From positions 1-63,726 of the forward strand of contig NZ_MATO01000049.1 of assembly GCF_001700325.1 (NCBI RefSeq): a DNA stretch of 63,726 nucleotides, given 5' to 3'. The notes beneath the pieces were generated by a model, which was not told where the DNA came from, did not search any database, and saw only the letters and a list, made by a program, of their open reading frames with translations. The stretch comes from Caryophanon latum. Lineage in GTDB: Bacteria > Bacillota > Bacilli > Bacillales_A > Planococcaceae. Positions 33,513 to 43,652 of the stretch are shown here, piece by piece (positions within the stretch are counted from its first letter, which is position 1; each line of letters opens with the position of its first letter). The translations under genes were made by a program, and so were the position numbers.

Positions 33513-36500
33513 TTATACGTTGAAGTAACGCGCATCTGGATGTGCAAACACGATTGCCGTTACACTTGCTTCTGGCTCCATCATGAAGCCTTCCGTTAAA
33601 TTAACGCCGATATCTTCTGGTTGAATAAGCTTAAATAATTTCGCTTGATCCTCTAAGTTCGGGCACGCTGGGTAACCGAATGAGAAGCGTTGACCTTGGT
33701 ATTTCGCCGCAAAACGGTCACGCATCGTGAAGTCCGTTGCGTCTGGGAAGCCCCACTGGTCGCGAATTTCTTGGTGAAGACGCTCCGCAAATCCTTCCGC
33801 AAGCTCAAGTGCTGTCGCTTGTACGGCGTGGCTTTCTAGGAATTTCCCTTCGTCTTTTAGGCGGTTTGCTTCTGCGCGTACACCTTGACCAGCTGTTACG
33901 ACCATTAATGCTACATAATCCATTTCGCCGCTTTCGACTGTACGTAGGAAGTCTGCTAAGCATAAAAACGGTGCTTTTTGCTGGCGTGGGAACGTGAAGC
34001 GCTCGATTTCAACGCCTGGCTTTTCCGGGTCATAAATGACAACATCGTCTCCGTCTGCTTGTGCAGGGAAGAAGCGGTAAATACTTGATGGCTTTAATAA
34101 ATCTGATTTTAAAAAGCCTGTCGTCAGCTCTGTTAATTGTACGGCACGCTCATCGTTTGCTTTTAACAGCTCCTCTAAGTTACCTTTTAAGCCTAAATGA
34201 TGCCCGATTAATGTGCGCATGTTCACGTACGGCTGTAAATGCGCCACTGAATATTCGCGCGTGACGTGACGTTTTAAATCTTTCGGTACGAACACTGGTG
34301 CATCACCAATTGTACGCACTGGCTTTTCCGTTACTTCGACTGGCGCTTTTTCAGCACGGCGCGCATCTGATTCTGCACGCTTTACTTGTGCTTCCTCCAG
34401 CTCTTGAAGTAATGCCGGGCGCGTTTCAGGGTTTACGAGACGGTTGATCGTTTCTAAGCCTGCCATCGCATCTTTTGCGTACATTACTGGACCGTCGTAG
34501 TTCGGTGCAATTTTCGTCTCAGTGAAGCGGCGAGATAATGCAGCGCCACCGACGATAATTGGCACATCAATTCCAGCATCTTTAAAGTCTTGCGCTGTAA
34601 TAACCATTTGCTGTGCTGATTTTACAAGTAAGCCCGATAAGCCGATAATGTCTGGCTTTTCTTTACGGATAGCCTCGATTAATGTCGTCGGTGTTACTTT
34701 AATACCTAAATCGACAACGCGGTAACCGTTGTTGCTCATAATGATATCAACTAAGTTTTTACCGATGTCATGCACGTCACCTTTAACGGTCGCAAGCACC
34801 ATTTTGCCTTTACCAGCTGACTCCTCGTCCTTTGCCATAAAGCGTTCTAAATGCGCAACGGCCGCTTTCATAACACCTGCTGATTGCAATACTTCCGCAA
34901 CGATTAATTGGTTTTCATTAAATAGACGACCAACTTCCGCCATGCCCGCCATTAAAGGTCCGTTAATTACTTCTAGTGGCGTGCCGTAAATTTCAAGCGC
35001 TGCGTCTAAGTCTGGAATTAATCCTTCTTTCGTACCTTCTAAAATGTAGTACGCTAGGCGCTCAGGCACTGTTTTTGGAATGTCATCCTCTGTTTTTTCT
35101 TTCTTTTTATCGCGATAAAATGCTGTGAATACAGCTAACGTTTCGTCGTTCGTGTTGAAAATTAAATCGTTCGCAAGCTTTACTTCCGCCTCTGGAATCG
35201 ATGCGTAACGCTCTAGCTTTTCTGTATTGACGATCGCGTAGTCAAGACCAGCTTGTGTACAGTGGTATAAATATACAGCGTTTAATACTTCGCGTCCTAC
35301 TGGTGGTAAACCGAACGATACGTTACTTACACCAAGCACCGTTAATACGCCTGGTAAGTTTTCTTTAATTAATCGAATCCCTTCGATCGTTTCCTCCGCT
35401 GAACCGATGTACTGCTCATCACCTGTACCAACCGGGAATACTAACGGGTCAAAGATGATGTCCTCCGGCGCTAAGCCCCACTTCTCTGTTAATAGTTTAT
35501 ATGAGCGCTTTGCTACTTCTAGCTTTTTCTCACGCGTAACACCCATGCCGACTTCATCGATTGTGCCGACAACAACTGCTGCTCCGTATTTTTTTACAAG
35601 TGGCATTACCGCATCAAAGCGTTCTTCGCCGTCTTCTAAGTTAATCGAGTTAATGATTGCTTTACCTTGTGAGAACTTTAATGATTCTTCGATTACGTGC
35701 TCGTCCGTTGAGTCGATTACGAGCGGTACTTTTACTTTTTTCACGACTTCTTGCATGAAGTTTTTCATATCTTCTAGCTCGTCGCGGTCTGGGTTTGCTA
35801 AACAAATATCGATAACGTGCGCACCGTTTCTTACTTGAGCACGGGCGATTTCTGCCGCTTCCTCAAACTTGCCGTCAATAATTAAGTTTTTAAATTTACG
35901 AGAGCCGATGACGTTTGTGCGCTCCCCGATAAATAACGGACGCATTGAATCATCATATAATAACGGCTCAATGCCTGATACGGCGTGACCGTGTGTTTTT
36001 TCTGGCTTTTTGCGTGGCGCATGCTTGTCTACTGCTTCACGAATGGCTGCGATATGTGCCGGCGTCGTACCACAGCACCCACCAACGATGTTTAACCAAC
36101 CTTTTTCAGCGAAGCCGCTTAGCTTTTTCGATAACGAATCCGGCGTTTCGTGGTAGCATCCTTCCTCGTCTGGTAAACCAGCGTTCGGGTAACAGCTAAC
36201 AAAGCTCGTCGCAAGCTCTGATAATGAACGAATGTGGTCGGTCATAAATTCTGGACCTGTTGCACAGTTTAAGCCGACTGATAACGGTTTAATGTGCTCG
36301 ATTGACACGTAAAACGCATCGATCGTTTGACCAGCAAGCGTCGTACCCATTGGCTCGATCGTACCTGAAATCATGATTGGTAGCTCTTTACCTAGCTCGT
36401 CAAACGCTTGCTTAATGCCAAGTGTACCTGCTTTTACATTTAACATATCTTGAGACGTTTCAAGTAAAATGACGTCCGCACCTGCATCGATTAACGCATA

Positions 36501-36944
36501 TGCTTGCTTATAGAAGTTTTCTACAAGCTCATCAAATGTAATACCACCTGTTACCGATAACGTTTTCGTCGTAGGACCGATTGCACCGGCAACGAAGCGC
36601 GGCCATTCCGGTGTTGAAAACTCATCTACCGCTTTACGTGCAATGCGCACACCTGCTGTATTAATTTCATCCGCTAAATGTCCGATATTGTACTCATTTA
36701 ATACGAGCGGTGTTCCACCAAACGTATTCGTACAAATAATATCTGCACCAGCTGCTAAATATTCGCGGTGAATTTTTTCTAATACGTCCGGACGTGTTAA
36801 TAATAAATTTTCGTTACAGCCGTCTAATTCTTCTCCACCAAAGTCCTCTGGTGTTAAGTTTTCGTTTTGCAACATCGTCCCCATCGCGCCGTCTAAAATT
36901 AAAATGCGCTTTTCGAGTTGCTGTTCAATCAAATGCTTCGTCAT
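33513..36944 (-). CDS. metH: Cobalamin-dependent methionine synthase
   Basis: 1143 residues with all modules in order: homocysteine-binding barrel (1-300, zinc ligands in LNCATGP and GGCCGTTP), pterin-binding domain (about 330-600), B12 cap and Rossmann domain (650-880; cobalamin lower-ligand motif DVHDIGKNLV), and the C-terminal AdoMet activation domain (about 900-1143, ending in FGYPACPNLEDQ and the NLTEGFMMEPEAS region). Transfers the methyl group of methyl-THF to homocysteine. Overlaps yitJ by one base and shares the SAM riboswitch. Full length. Confidence 0.97.
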   Translation of the reverse strand: MTKHLIEQQLEKRILILDGAMGTMLQNENLTPEDFGGEELDGCNENLLLTRPDVLEKIHREYLAAGADIICTNTFGGTPLVLNEYNIGHLADEINTAGVRIARKAVDEFSTPEWPRFVAGAIGPTTKTLSVTGGITFDELVENFYKQAYALIDAGADVILLETSQDMLNVKAGTLGIKQAFDELGKELPIMISGTIEPMGTTLAGQTIDAFYVSIEHIKPLSVGLNCATGPEFMTDHIRSLSELATSFVSCYPNAGLPDEEGCYHETPDSLSKKLSGFAEKGWLNIVGGCCGTTPAHIAAIREAVDKHAPRKKPEKTHGHAVSGIEPLLYDDSMRPLFIGERTNVIGSRKFKNLIIDGKFEEAAEIARAQVRNGAHVIDICLANPDRDELEDMKNFMQEVVKKVKVPLVIDSTDEHVIEESLKFSQGKAIINSINLEDGEERFDAVMPLVKKYGAAVVVGTIDEVGMGVTREKKLEVAKRSYKLLTEKWGLAPEDIIFDPLVFPVGTGDEQYIGSAEETIEGIRLIKENLPGVLTVLGVSNVSFGLPPVGREVLNAVYLYHCTQAGLDYAIVNTEKLERYASIPEAEVKLANDLIFNTNDETLAVFTAFYRDKKKEKTEDDIPKTVPERLAYYILEGTKEGLIPDLDAALEIYGTPLEVINGPLMAGMAEVGRLFNENQLIVAEVLQSAGVMKAAVAHLERFMAKDEESAGKGKMVLATVKGDVHDIGKNLVDIIMSNNGYRVVDLGIKVTPTTLIEAIRKEKPDIIGLSGLLVKSAQQMVITAQDFKDAGIDVPIIVGGAALSRRFTETKIAPNYDGPVMYAKDAMAGLETINRLVNPETRPALLQELEEAQVKRAESDARRAEKAPVEVTEKPVRTIGDAPVFVPKDLKRHVTREYSVAHLQPYVNMRTLIGHHLGLKGNLEELLKANDERAVQLTELTTGFLKSDLLKPSSIYRFFPAQADGDDVVIYDPEKPGVEIERFTFPRQQKAPFLCLADFLRTVESGEMDYVALMVVTAGQGVRAEANRLKDEGKFLESHAVQATALELAEGFAERLHQEIRDQWGFPDATDFTMRDRFAAKYQGQRFSFGYPACPNLEDQAKLFKLIQPEDIGVNLTEGFMMEPEASVTAIVFAHPDARYFNV

Positions 36945-38782
36945 TACGCTTGTACTCCCTTTTTTTGCTCATCTAATTGATGAATATATTTCATTAATTC
37001 TAGTGTCATATCGTATCGTAAAAATGGTGTAATTAAGTAAATGCCGTTGAAGTATTGTGCCGCCACCTCGACAAGCTCTTTTGCGATCGCAATACCTTCT
37101 GCTGTCGCTCTTTCCTTATCGTCGCCGCACGCTTCCATACGCGCTAACGCATCTTCTGATAATTTAATGCCTGGCACTTCATGATGTAGGAACTGTGCGC
37201 TTTTATGGCTCGTTACAGGCATGATGCCGATGTAAATTGGCGTTTCAAGATGCTTCGTTGCCTCGTAAATTTCCACAATTTTTTCCTTCGTATATACCGG
37301 CTGTGAAATGAAGTAGTCTGCACCGTGCTCGATTTTTTTCTCTAAACGAGCAACGGCGCGGTCTAGTACACGCACGTTCGGGTTAAATGCCGCAGCTACT
37401 GAGAAGTTCGCCTTTTTGCGCAGCGGCTTGCCTGAGAATGAAATGCCTTCGTTTAACTGCTTAATAAGCGAAATTAATTCCATTGACGACACGTCGTACA
37501 CGCTTGCTGCTCCCGGGAAGTCGCCTACTTTCGTCGGATCACCCGTTACTGCTAAAATGTCGTGAATGCCGAGTGCGTTTAAGCCCATTAAATGCGATTG
37601 TAAGCCGATTAAGTTACGGTCGCGACACGTTAAATGCGTCAGTGGACGAATGCCTTCCTCTTTCAATAGCGCGCCCATTGCGATGTTACTAATACGAGGG
37701 GATGCAAGCGAATTGTCCGCCATCATCACAACGTCCGCTCCTGCTGCATATAGCTGACGTGAGCCTTCCATAAAGCCTTCAATTTCTAAATGTCTCGGTG
37801 TATCAAGCTCGACGATAATCGAGCGCTCCGTTTTTGCTTTTTCGTGAAGTGGCTGCTGCTCGCGCGGCTCTGCGTCACGCATTTTTACAACTGGCTGCTC
37901 CTTCGCGTCCTTTGCCGTCACGGGTGAAAGCTCTGTTAACGCTGCTTTCACTGCTTGAATATGCTTCGGTGTCGTACCGCAGCACCCGCCGATTAGACGC
38001 ACGCCTTGATTTCGTAGCTCGACCGCTGCTTTTGCATAATAATCAATTTCTGATTCGTACACGACGCGCCCTTCTTCAATATCGAGAAGACTTGCGTTCG
38101 GATATGCCGACATGAACGCATTTTTCGGTAACTCGACTGTTTCGAACGCTTGAATTGTATGGTGTGGACCTAAGCGACAGTTCACACCGACAATGTTTGC
38201 ACCGAGTGCTTCAAGCTCCGCGAACGCATCATTTAGCGATAAGCCGTTTTGCAATACACCTGGCTCATGCATTGACACTTGCGCCACGATTGGTAATTGT
38301 GTTAACGAGCGAACGAGCTTCACCGTTTCTGTTAGTTCCTCAAAGTCGTAATACGTCTCGAGTAAAATGCCGTCTGGTTGCCCTGCGATTAGCGCCTCTG
38401 CTTGCTCCTTCACTACCGCTAAAATATCGTCTAGTGTTACATCGCTTTTACGAATACCACGAATGCCACCAATTGTCGCAAGCACGTATTGTCCACCGTC
38501 AGCTGCTGCTTTTTTCGCAAGTGCAATCGCCGCCGTGTTTAGCTTCACAACATCGTTTTCTAAGCCGTAGCGCGCAAGCTTAATCGCATTTGCCCCGTAG
38601 CTGTTCGTTTGAATAATGTCCGCACCTGCCGCAATGTATTCACGGTGAATTTTTTCAATTAGCTCTGGTCGCTGTACATTCATTTCCTCGTGACAATATT
38701 CTAAGCCGTAGCTATACAGCACCGTGCCGATTGCGCCATCTGCTGTTAACACTTCATTTTGTAATCGTTCAAGCAATTTCAT
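36944..38782 (-). CDS. yitJ: Bifunctional homocysteine S-methyltransferase / methylenetetrahydrofolate reductase (YitJ)
   Basis: 612 residues. Residues 1-290 form a homocysteine S-methyltransferase barrel with the zinc cysteines in NCRLGPH and GGCCGTTP; residues 320-600 form a MTHFR flavoprotein barrel (LTCRDRN, DILAVTGDPTKVGDFPGA). The reductase makes methyl-THF, which MetH encoded immediately downstream uses. A SAM-I riboswitch with terminator precedes the gene, as in B. subtilis yitJ. ATG 38782 with GAGAGGG upstream. Confidence 0.96.
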   Translation of the reverse strand: MKLLERLQNEVLTADGAIGTVLYSYGLEYCHEEMNVQRPELIEKIHREYIAAGADIIQTNSYGANAIKLARYGLENDVVKLNTAAIALAKKAAADGGQYVLATIGGIRGIRKSDVTLDDILAVVKEQAEALIAGQPDGILLETYYDFEELTETVKLVRSLTQLPIVAQVSMHEPGVLQNGLSLNDAFAELEALGANIVGVNCRLGPHHTIQAFETVELPKNAFMSAYPNASLLDIEEGRVVYESEIDYYAKAAVELRNQGVRLIGGCCGTTPKHIQAVKAALTELSPVTAKDAKEQPVVKMRDAEPREQQPLHEKAKTERSIIVELDTPRHLEIEGFMEGSRQLYAAGADVVMMADNSLASPRISNIAMGALLKEEGIRPLTHLTCRDRNLIGLQSHLMGLNALGIHDILAVTGDPTKVGDFPGAASVYDVSSMELISLIKQLNEGISFSGKPLRKKANFSVAAAFNPNVRVLDRAVARLEKKIEHGADYFISQPVYTKEKIVEIYEATKHLETPIYIGIMPVTSHKSAQFLHHEVPGIKLSEDALARMEACGDDKERATAEGIAIAKELVEVAAQYFNGIYLITPFLRYDMTLELMKYIHQLDEQKKGVQA

Positions 38783-38906
38783 CTATAAAACCCTCTCTTC
38801 CTTCGTCGCACATTTGTCATATTTTACGTATGTTGATTACCGAGTAATTGGCTCGATGCGTATTATCATTACACTCGAGCACTTTCTTCAAATGTTGTAT
38901 TTATCG

Positions 38907-38941
38907 ATTCAGCTGTATAAAAATAACTAATCAACACACCT
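38907..38941. repeat. Solo end of a family A repeat
   Basis: ATTCAGCTGTATAAAAATA followed by ACTAATCAACACACC nearly equals the right end of copy 4 (63135-63170). The rest of the element is absent, so this is a remnant located in the yitJ leader. Confidence 0.6.
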
Positions 38942-38954
38942 CATTTTAAGCTAT

Positions 38955-38988
38955 AAAAAAAGCCTTCTTTTGTATAAACAAAGAAGGC
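38955..38988 (-). terminator. SAM riboswitch terminator
   Basis: GCCTTCTTTGT / ACAAAAGAAGGC hairpin and T7 run between the aptamer and yitJ. Confidence 0.9.
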
Positions 38989-39002
38989 GTATCATTTACA
39001 TG

Positions 39003-39109
39003 TAGCCTTATCTGCCAAAACGCATTGTTTTGCTGGATTTAGCACCTTGCATACTGCTGGTTGCTGAAGCTTCTACGGGCCAGTCCCTCCACTTCTCTTG
39101 ATAAGAGTT
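39003..39109 (-). ncRNA. SAM-I (S-box) riboswitch
   Basis: On the minus strand: P1 CTTATC/GATAAG, the AAGAGAAGTGGAGGGACTGGCCC core, GAAGCTTCAGCAACC, and AAGGTGCTAAATCC, all hallmark S-box blocks. It is followed by a terminator and controls yitJ-metH, shutting methionine synthesis off when SAM is high. Confidence 0.97.
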
Positions 39110-39136
39110 TATTCAATTGATTGAATTGTTAAAAGA

Positions 39137-39165
39137 ATCATAACGTTATAACGATTAAACGTCAA
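39137..39165 (-). promoter_or_regulatory. Sigma-A promoter of yitJ-metH
   Basis: TTGACG and TATGAT separated by 17 bp on the minus strand, about 27 bp before the S-box P1. Confidence 0.8.
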
Positions 39166-39192
39166 GTAAGTTAACAATTTTAACGGGCGACA

Positions 39193-40581
39193 TTACGAAA
39201 TTGTTGAAATTACGCGCGTTGCGATTTCGCGTCCATTTTGCATGCACGCGCCGACGCCGACACCGTAAAATGAACAGCCTGCTAAAACGACGTTCGGATA
39301 ATGAATAGCTAAGTAATCAACAAGTGCATCACGCGTTTTACGATGCGCTAAATCGTAGCGTGGCATTTGGTCAATCCATTTCGTCACTTCACAAATAGTC
39401 GGTTCGTCCGTCACATCTAAGCTCATCTTAATATCGTCCATCGCCACGCGAACGAGCTCGGCATCACTCATCGCCTTAAATTCCTCATAGCGCGGGTGCA
39501 CGTCTTTATAAAATAAACGCACAAGTAGCTTCTCGTGCTTTGACGTATGCTTCCATTTGCGGCTCGTCCACGTACACGCATTGCACTGTAAACTGCTATT
39601 GTGCGACACGATAAAGCCTGTGCCATCCGCCGGTAAAATCGCATCAGGCACGTCATAACCTAAATAAAGCGTAATGGCCGAGCCGTTGCGGAAGCCGTCG
39701 AAATACGGCTGCAATGCGTCGTCGTTAAAGAAGCGGCGCGTCACATCATGCGGCGTCGTTAACACTACTTCATCGACGTAACGAATATCGCAATTTGATA
39801 AATAAAGCGCATACTGCTCACCCTTTTTCTCTAGTAGCTCTAGCTGCACATTTGTTAGCACCTCTGTTTTCGTTAGCGACTGGCAAACGCGTTCGGCAAA
39901 GCTCGACAACCCTCGTTTAAAGGAAATGAATTTTTTGTCGTTTGCCTTTTCGAACTTTTCGCGGTTCGCCTCAAAGCCTTTTATAATGCTGCCGAATTGT
40001 TTTTTATAGTCGAGCAAATACGGAATCGTTGACGCGATCGATAACTCGTATAAATTGCCTGAATACACCCCTGACAGAACCGGCGCGATTTGCTTCGTTA
40101 CAAGCTCATCGCCAAAGCAAGACGTTAAAAAGTGACCGATCGAGTCGTCCTTCGTAAACGTCGTGTTTGGCGTCGTTACGTCTTGCAACGCGCGCTCCTT
40201 ACCTGCCTCAGTTAAGAGCGTACTTTGCATAAGCGACTCAACGCTCATCGGAATACCAAACGTCGAATTTAACGGAATGCCGTGCAGCTCGCCGTTCGTA
40301 TGAATGTAAGATGTACCTGTTTCGTTGTACACGAGCTCCTGTGCCATACCGAGCTCCTCAACCATCGCGAGCACACCCGGATGACGAGCGACAATTGAAT
40401 CCGCCCCGACTTCCATCGCAAATTCGTCCGTCGTTACCGTATGAATTTTCCCACCGACATAGTCATTTTTTTCAATTAATATAAATTGTGCATCGATGTT
40501 TTGTGCTTTCGCTTGGCGCTCCATTTCGTATAGCGCACATAAGCCTGTAATGCCTCCACCGACGACCGCAATTGTTTTCAT
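39193..40581 (-). CDS. cgoX: Coproporphyrinogen III oxidase / protoporphyrinogen oxidase (CgoX, formerly HemY)
   Basis: 463 residues from ATG 40581 (AGGA upstream; the 22 extra codons in the open frame lack a signal). N-terminal FAD-binding VVGGGITGLCALYEME, and a C-terminal FAD contact LAGCSFYGVGVGACMQNG. In Gram-positives this oxygen-dependent flavoenzyme converts coproporphyrinogen III to coproporphyrin III in heme synthesis. The usual hemE and hemH partners are not adjacent. Directly upstream lies the heme-based receptor hemAT, on the same strand but with a terminator in between. Confidence 0.92.
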   Translation of the reverse strand: MKTIAVVGGGITGLCALYEMERQAKAQNIDAQFILIEKNDYVGGKIHTVTTDEFAMEVGADSIVARHPGVLAMVEELGMAQELVYNETGTSYIHTNGELHGIPLNSTFGIPMSVESLMQSTLLTEAGKERALQDVTTPNTTFTKDDSIGHFLTSCFGDELVTKQIAPVLSGVYSGNLYELSIASTIPYLLDYKKQFGSIIKGFEANREKFEKANDKKFISFKRGLSSFAERVCQSLTKTEVLTNVQLELLEKKGEQYALYLSNCDIRYVDEVVLTTPHDVTRRFFNDDALQPYFDGFRNGSAITLYLGYDVPDAILPADGTGFIVSHNSSLQCNACTWTSRKWKHTSKHEKLLVRLFYKDVHPRYEEFKAMSDAELVRVAMDDIKMSLDVTDEPTICEVTKWIDQMPRYDLAHRKTRDALVDYLAIHYPNVVLAGCSFYGVGVGACMQNGREIATRVISTIS

Positions 40582-40634
40582 CCTTCGTTCCTGCTTTCGT
40601 TTTTTCTTTATATTATACCTCTTAACAAACCAAA

Positions 40635-40667
40635 AGGAGCAAAGCATTATGCTTCACTCCCACTCGT
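40635..40667 (-). terminator. Intrinsic terminator of hemAT
   Basis: GGAGTGAAGCA / TGCTTTGCTCC hairpin followed by TTTT. Confidence 0.8.
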
Positions 40668-41959
40668 TATTTTTCTAAATCGATCGCTAAGTTTGATAAG
40701 TTGTCTGCTGATACGACAACCTCATCTAACGCCTGACTCATTTCCGTCATTGTATTATTCAACGTTTGTAAATGCTCACCCATGACGTTGTTTTGCATTT
40801 TTGACTGGTGAATCGCCTCCAAAATAACGATAAATTGATTTGCCGTATTTTCCGTCGATGTTGCGCCACCTTGTACTTCCGATAATACATCGTGCAGACG
40901 GTTTTCCAGCTGTTGAATGTACGTCGTCGTATTTTTTAATAGCTCCGACACACGCGACGTCGAATTTTTCGTTTGCTCCGATAATTGACGCACCTCTGAC
41001 GCAACGACGGAGAAACCTTTACCATATTCGCCTGCACGTGCTGCTTCAATGGCCGCATTAAGTGACAGTAAATTCGTTTGATTCGCAATTCCTTCAACGA
41101 TACCAATAATATCGCCCATTTCTTTTGATAGCTGCACGAGGTTTTGAATGTCATCAACGACCGTGTTCACCGAATGATGGATTTGCCCCATGCTATGAAC
41201 ATGCGCCTCGATATAATCTTTCCCTTGCGTTGCCTTTTGCTCAACTTCAGTCGAATACTCAATTGCCGTTTGCGCTAAATCTTTTAAGTTATTCGATTGA
41301 CAGCGAATCGTTTGGAATGACGCGTTCGTTTGCTCTGAAATAGCTGCTAAACCTTCTGACGTCGACAAAATCGTACACATAGCATTTTTCTTTTCTTCAT
41401 TAATACGCTTTTTCATTTCTTCAATAATTTGATCAAACTCCTCTAGCACAATTTGCTGCTCGAAGTTTGAAATTTTCGAAATGGCACCCACAACAGCATG
41501 ACGGTCTTCCTCATCATCTACGTACTTCCACACAAGCTCCGAGAAACTCGCAAATAGTTGCTGAAATGCCGCAATGTACCAAGGTGCTTTTAAGCCGATA
41601 TGCACATGCACCTTCGCAATGCGTCGACGCGTTTCGAAATACGTATCGTCCAAAACACCACTAAACATTTCAATAATATGTTTGCGCAGCGTCACCTTCA
41701 ATCGATCAACTGAACTATGCTCATTAATGATCGTTACGAGCGATTCTTCTTTGCCGATACAATAATAAAACGCCTCTACTAGTTCATCAATGTGCTTTTG
41801 AACGTAAGGGCGCATACTACATAAATAACGTAAATCTTGTTCGGTAATATTCACTATATCTACTTTTTTATTTAAATGTTTATGATGTGTAAATTGAATT
41901 CGCACATTATACCCATCTAGTTTTATTTTTTTCACTTGTTGTTTTTGCTTAAAAAACAT
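40667..41959 (-). CDS. hemAT: Globin-coupled aerotaxis transducer HemAT
   Basis: 430 residues from ATG 41959; ATG 41977 is possible but has no ribosome binding site, and the chosen one is weak (GAAGTGG). Residues 1-170 are a sensor globin: the heme-proximal histidine is most likely His118 in [11 protein letters not shown], followed by the conserved PWYIAAFQ. The C-terminal half is a soluble MCP signalling domain with [21 protein letters not shown] (tip, partly quoted) and [14 protein letters not shown]. It binds oxygen and signals to CheA. No membrane helices. Confidence 0.93.
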   Translation of the reverse strand: MFFKQKQQVKKIKLDGYNVRIQFTHHKHLNKKVDIVNITEQDLRYLCSMRPYVQKHIDELVEAFYYCIGKEESLVTIINEHSSVDRLKVTLRKHIIEMFSGVLDDTYFETRRRIAKVHVHIGLKAPWYIAAFQQLFASFSELVWKYVDDEEDRHAVVGAISKISNFEQQIVLEEFDQIIEEMKKRINEEKKNAMCTILSTSEGLAAISEQTNASFQTIRCQSNNLKDLAQTAIEYSTEVEQKATQGKDYIEAHVHSMGQIHHSVNTVVDDIQNLVQLSKEMGDIIGIVEGIANQTNLLSLNAAIEAARAGEYGKGFSVVASEVRQLSEQTKNSTSRVSELLKNTTTYIQQLENRLHDVLSEVQGGATSTENTANQFIVILEAIHQSKMQNNVMGEHLQTLNNTMTEMSQALDEVVVSADNLSNLAIDLEK

Positions 41960-42224
41960 TGCTTCCACTTCTTTCATTCTTAATCCATTAACAGTTTAGT
42001 AATCCCCATTACTACTTCGTACAAACCATTCATTCTTTTATACAATTTTATGGAAAAGATTAGTTTTACTTATAATTTTTTGACACGAAAAGCCTTTATA
42101 CTCATAAAAACATATGCAAATCAATAATCTAAACTTAACATAATACTTTCGATTCATAAAAAGATATCACTATTTTTATGACTTTTAGTGTTCATCTATT
42201 TTTTTAATTTATTCCAATGGCTAA
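41960..42224. other. AT-rich upstream region of hemAT
   Basis: No ORF or RNA element recognised. Expected to hold the hemAT promoter, but no hexamer pair stands out. Confidence 0.35.
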
Positions 42225-42264
42225 AAAAAAAATGAGCTAGTATAGTCATTCTATACTAACTCAC
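42225..42264 (-). terminator. Intrinsic terminator of the 161-residue gene
   Basis: TGAGTTAGTATAG / CTATACTAGCTCA hairpin followed by T10. Confidence 0.9.
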
Positions 42265-42284
42265 ATATATTTATCTACTTTCGG

Positions 42285-42770
42285 TTAATAAAACTTCGCG
42301 GTTTCTTCTTGAAGTAGTAACATTTCTGCCTCAAGTTCCATCGAGCGCTTCTCAAAATAGCCGAGGCGATCCGCAACACGCGTATGTTCACCACTTGTAT
42401 TTGTTAGCGTGTCGACTACTTCTGTTAAAAATAAACGCAACGTTCGTAAGCCACTTTCTAACGCGCGCACTCGTTTGCCGTACACGACGAAGGAATCGTC
42501 CTCCGTCTCCTCTTTACGCAATGCTTTGAAATTACGTGCGATCAGTTCGTCCAGCTGTGTGTAGCGTTTATCTTGCCTTATTGTAATGCTGTGTAAGTTT
42601 TCCTTAAATGCCGCCGCTTCATCTTGGTCAATACCAACTTGCTGTACACCGATACAATATTCCGCATATGTGCATAATACACGCAAATCTTCTAACTGCT
42701 CTTTTTCTGCTAGACGAATAAATCGTAAATCCTCTGTATAATGTAACGTTCTTCCTTTTGTTTTTTGCAT
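42285..42770 (-). CDS. Hypothetical helical protein
   Basis: 161 residues, predicted almost entirely alpha-helical with a coiled-coil C-terminal third (FEKRSMELEAEMLLLQEET). Hydrophilic, no membrane segment, no catalytic motif. ATG 42770 has AGAGGTG upstream, and a strong terminator follows. Lies downstream of a Sel1-repeat gene in the same direction with 149 bp between; the two could be co-transcribed. Family not recognised. Confidence 0.7.
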   Translation of the reverse strand: MQKTKGRTLHYTEDLRFIRLAEKEQLEDLRVLCTYAEYCIGVQQVGIDQDEAAAFKENLHSITIRQDKRYTQLDELIARNFKALRKEETEDDSFVVYGKRVRALESGLRTLRLFLTEVVDTLTNTSGEHTRVADRLGYFEKRSMELEAEMLLLQEETAKFY

Positions 42771-42919
42771 CGCTTACACCTCTTTTAAATTTTATCCCGT
42801 CGTTCGATTGTTTACTTAAACGTACTATAACCTTCTTTCCACAACTGAAAACCTATTTTCATATAGCTTCTTCGATGACAACGATAGCTAAACGAATGAT
42901 GCGCTCTAGCTGCAAATAT

Positions 42920-43537
42920 TTATTGCAACATGTACACTCGTTGCTCCGCCTGCTCGTCGCCAAGTAACGCCACTTCGTTGTAAAATAATATCGCCTTTTG
43001 TACGTCCTTATTACCACCGATGCCATGCTCGTAAAAATAGCCACAATTAAATAGCGCATCGACATGTCCATGTGCAGCTGCCTCAACGAAAAAATGTTTC
43101 GCCTTCTGTTCATCGCACGCTACATGTAGCAGCCCTTCATAATGAATCATACCTAAATAATACACCGCTTCTACGTCACCGAGTGCAGCTGCTTGCTCAT
43201 AATAATGCAAAGCGAGCTGCGCATCGTGCGAGACACCGAGTGCGGTCTCATACATCATCGCTAACGTAAAATATGCCTCAGCTACACCACAAGACGCTGC
43301 TTCTTCAAACAATGCACGTGCCTTATTATAATTAACGGCAGTTCCTTCACCATTTAAATACATATCTGCCGCATTATTTAACGCATCGGCATGCCCAAGC
43401 TGTGCTGCACGCTCATATAACTGTAGCGCGCGCACATCATCCTTTTGCATTTCTTCCCCTTCAAATAGTGCATTGGCTAGCTTAAACTGTGCCTCGCTAT
43501 CTTGACTGTTTATAATTTTTAAAAAGTGCTGATTCAT
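42920..43537 (-). CDS. Sel1-like (TPR-related) repeat protein
   Basis: 205 residues from ATG 43537, with GGAGG seven bases upstream (an adjacent ATG at 43540 is equivalent). At least four SLR repeats of about 36 residues with the pattern A..LY..AA..G...A....A..Y..G (for example ALQLYERAAQLGHADALNNA, then ALFEEAASCGVAEAYFTLA). Such repeats form a superhelix used for protein-protein contact. No signal peptide, so the partner is cytosolic; unknown. Confidence 0.88.
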   Translation of the reverse strand: MNQHFLKIINSQDSEAQFKLANALFEGEEMQKDDVRALQLYERAAQLGHADALNNAADMYLNGEGTAVNYNKARALFEEAASCGVAEAYFTLAMMYETALGVSHDAQLALHYYEQAAALGDVEAVYYLGMIHYEGLLHVACDEQKAKHFFVEAAAHGHVDALFNCGYFYEHGIGGNKDVQKAILFYNEVALLGDEQAEQRVYMLQ

Positions 43538-43604
43538 CATTTCACCTCCGTTTAGCGCTTCATTTACTTGCCAAAATCCCCTGTTCATACTGTAAACGAT
43601 TCAA

Positions 43605-43641
43605 CAGAAATAGGCAAAGCCATCATGACTTTGCCTACTTC
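43605..43641 (-). terminator. Terminator of the SLH esterase gene
   Basis: TAGGCAAAG / CTTTGCCTA stem with a T-rich tail on the minus strand. Confidence 0.7.
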
Positions 43642-43652
43642 TATTTATTGAA

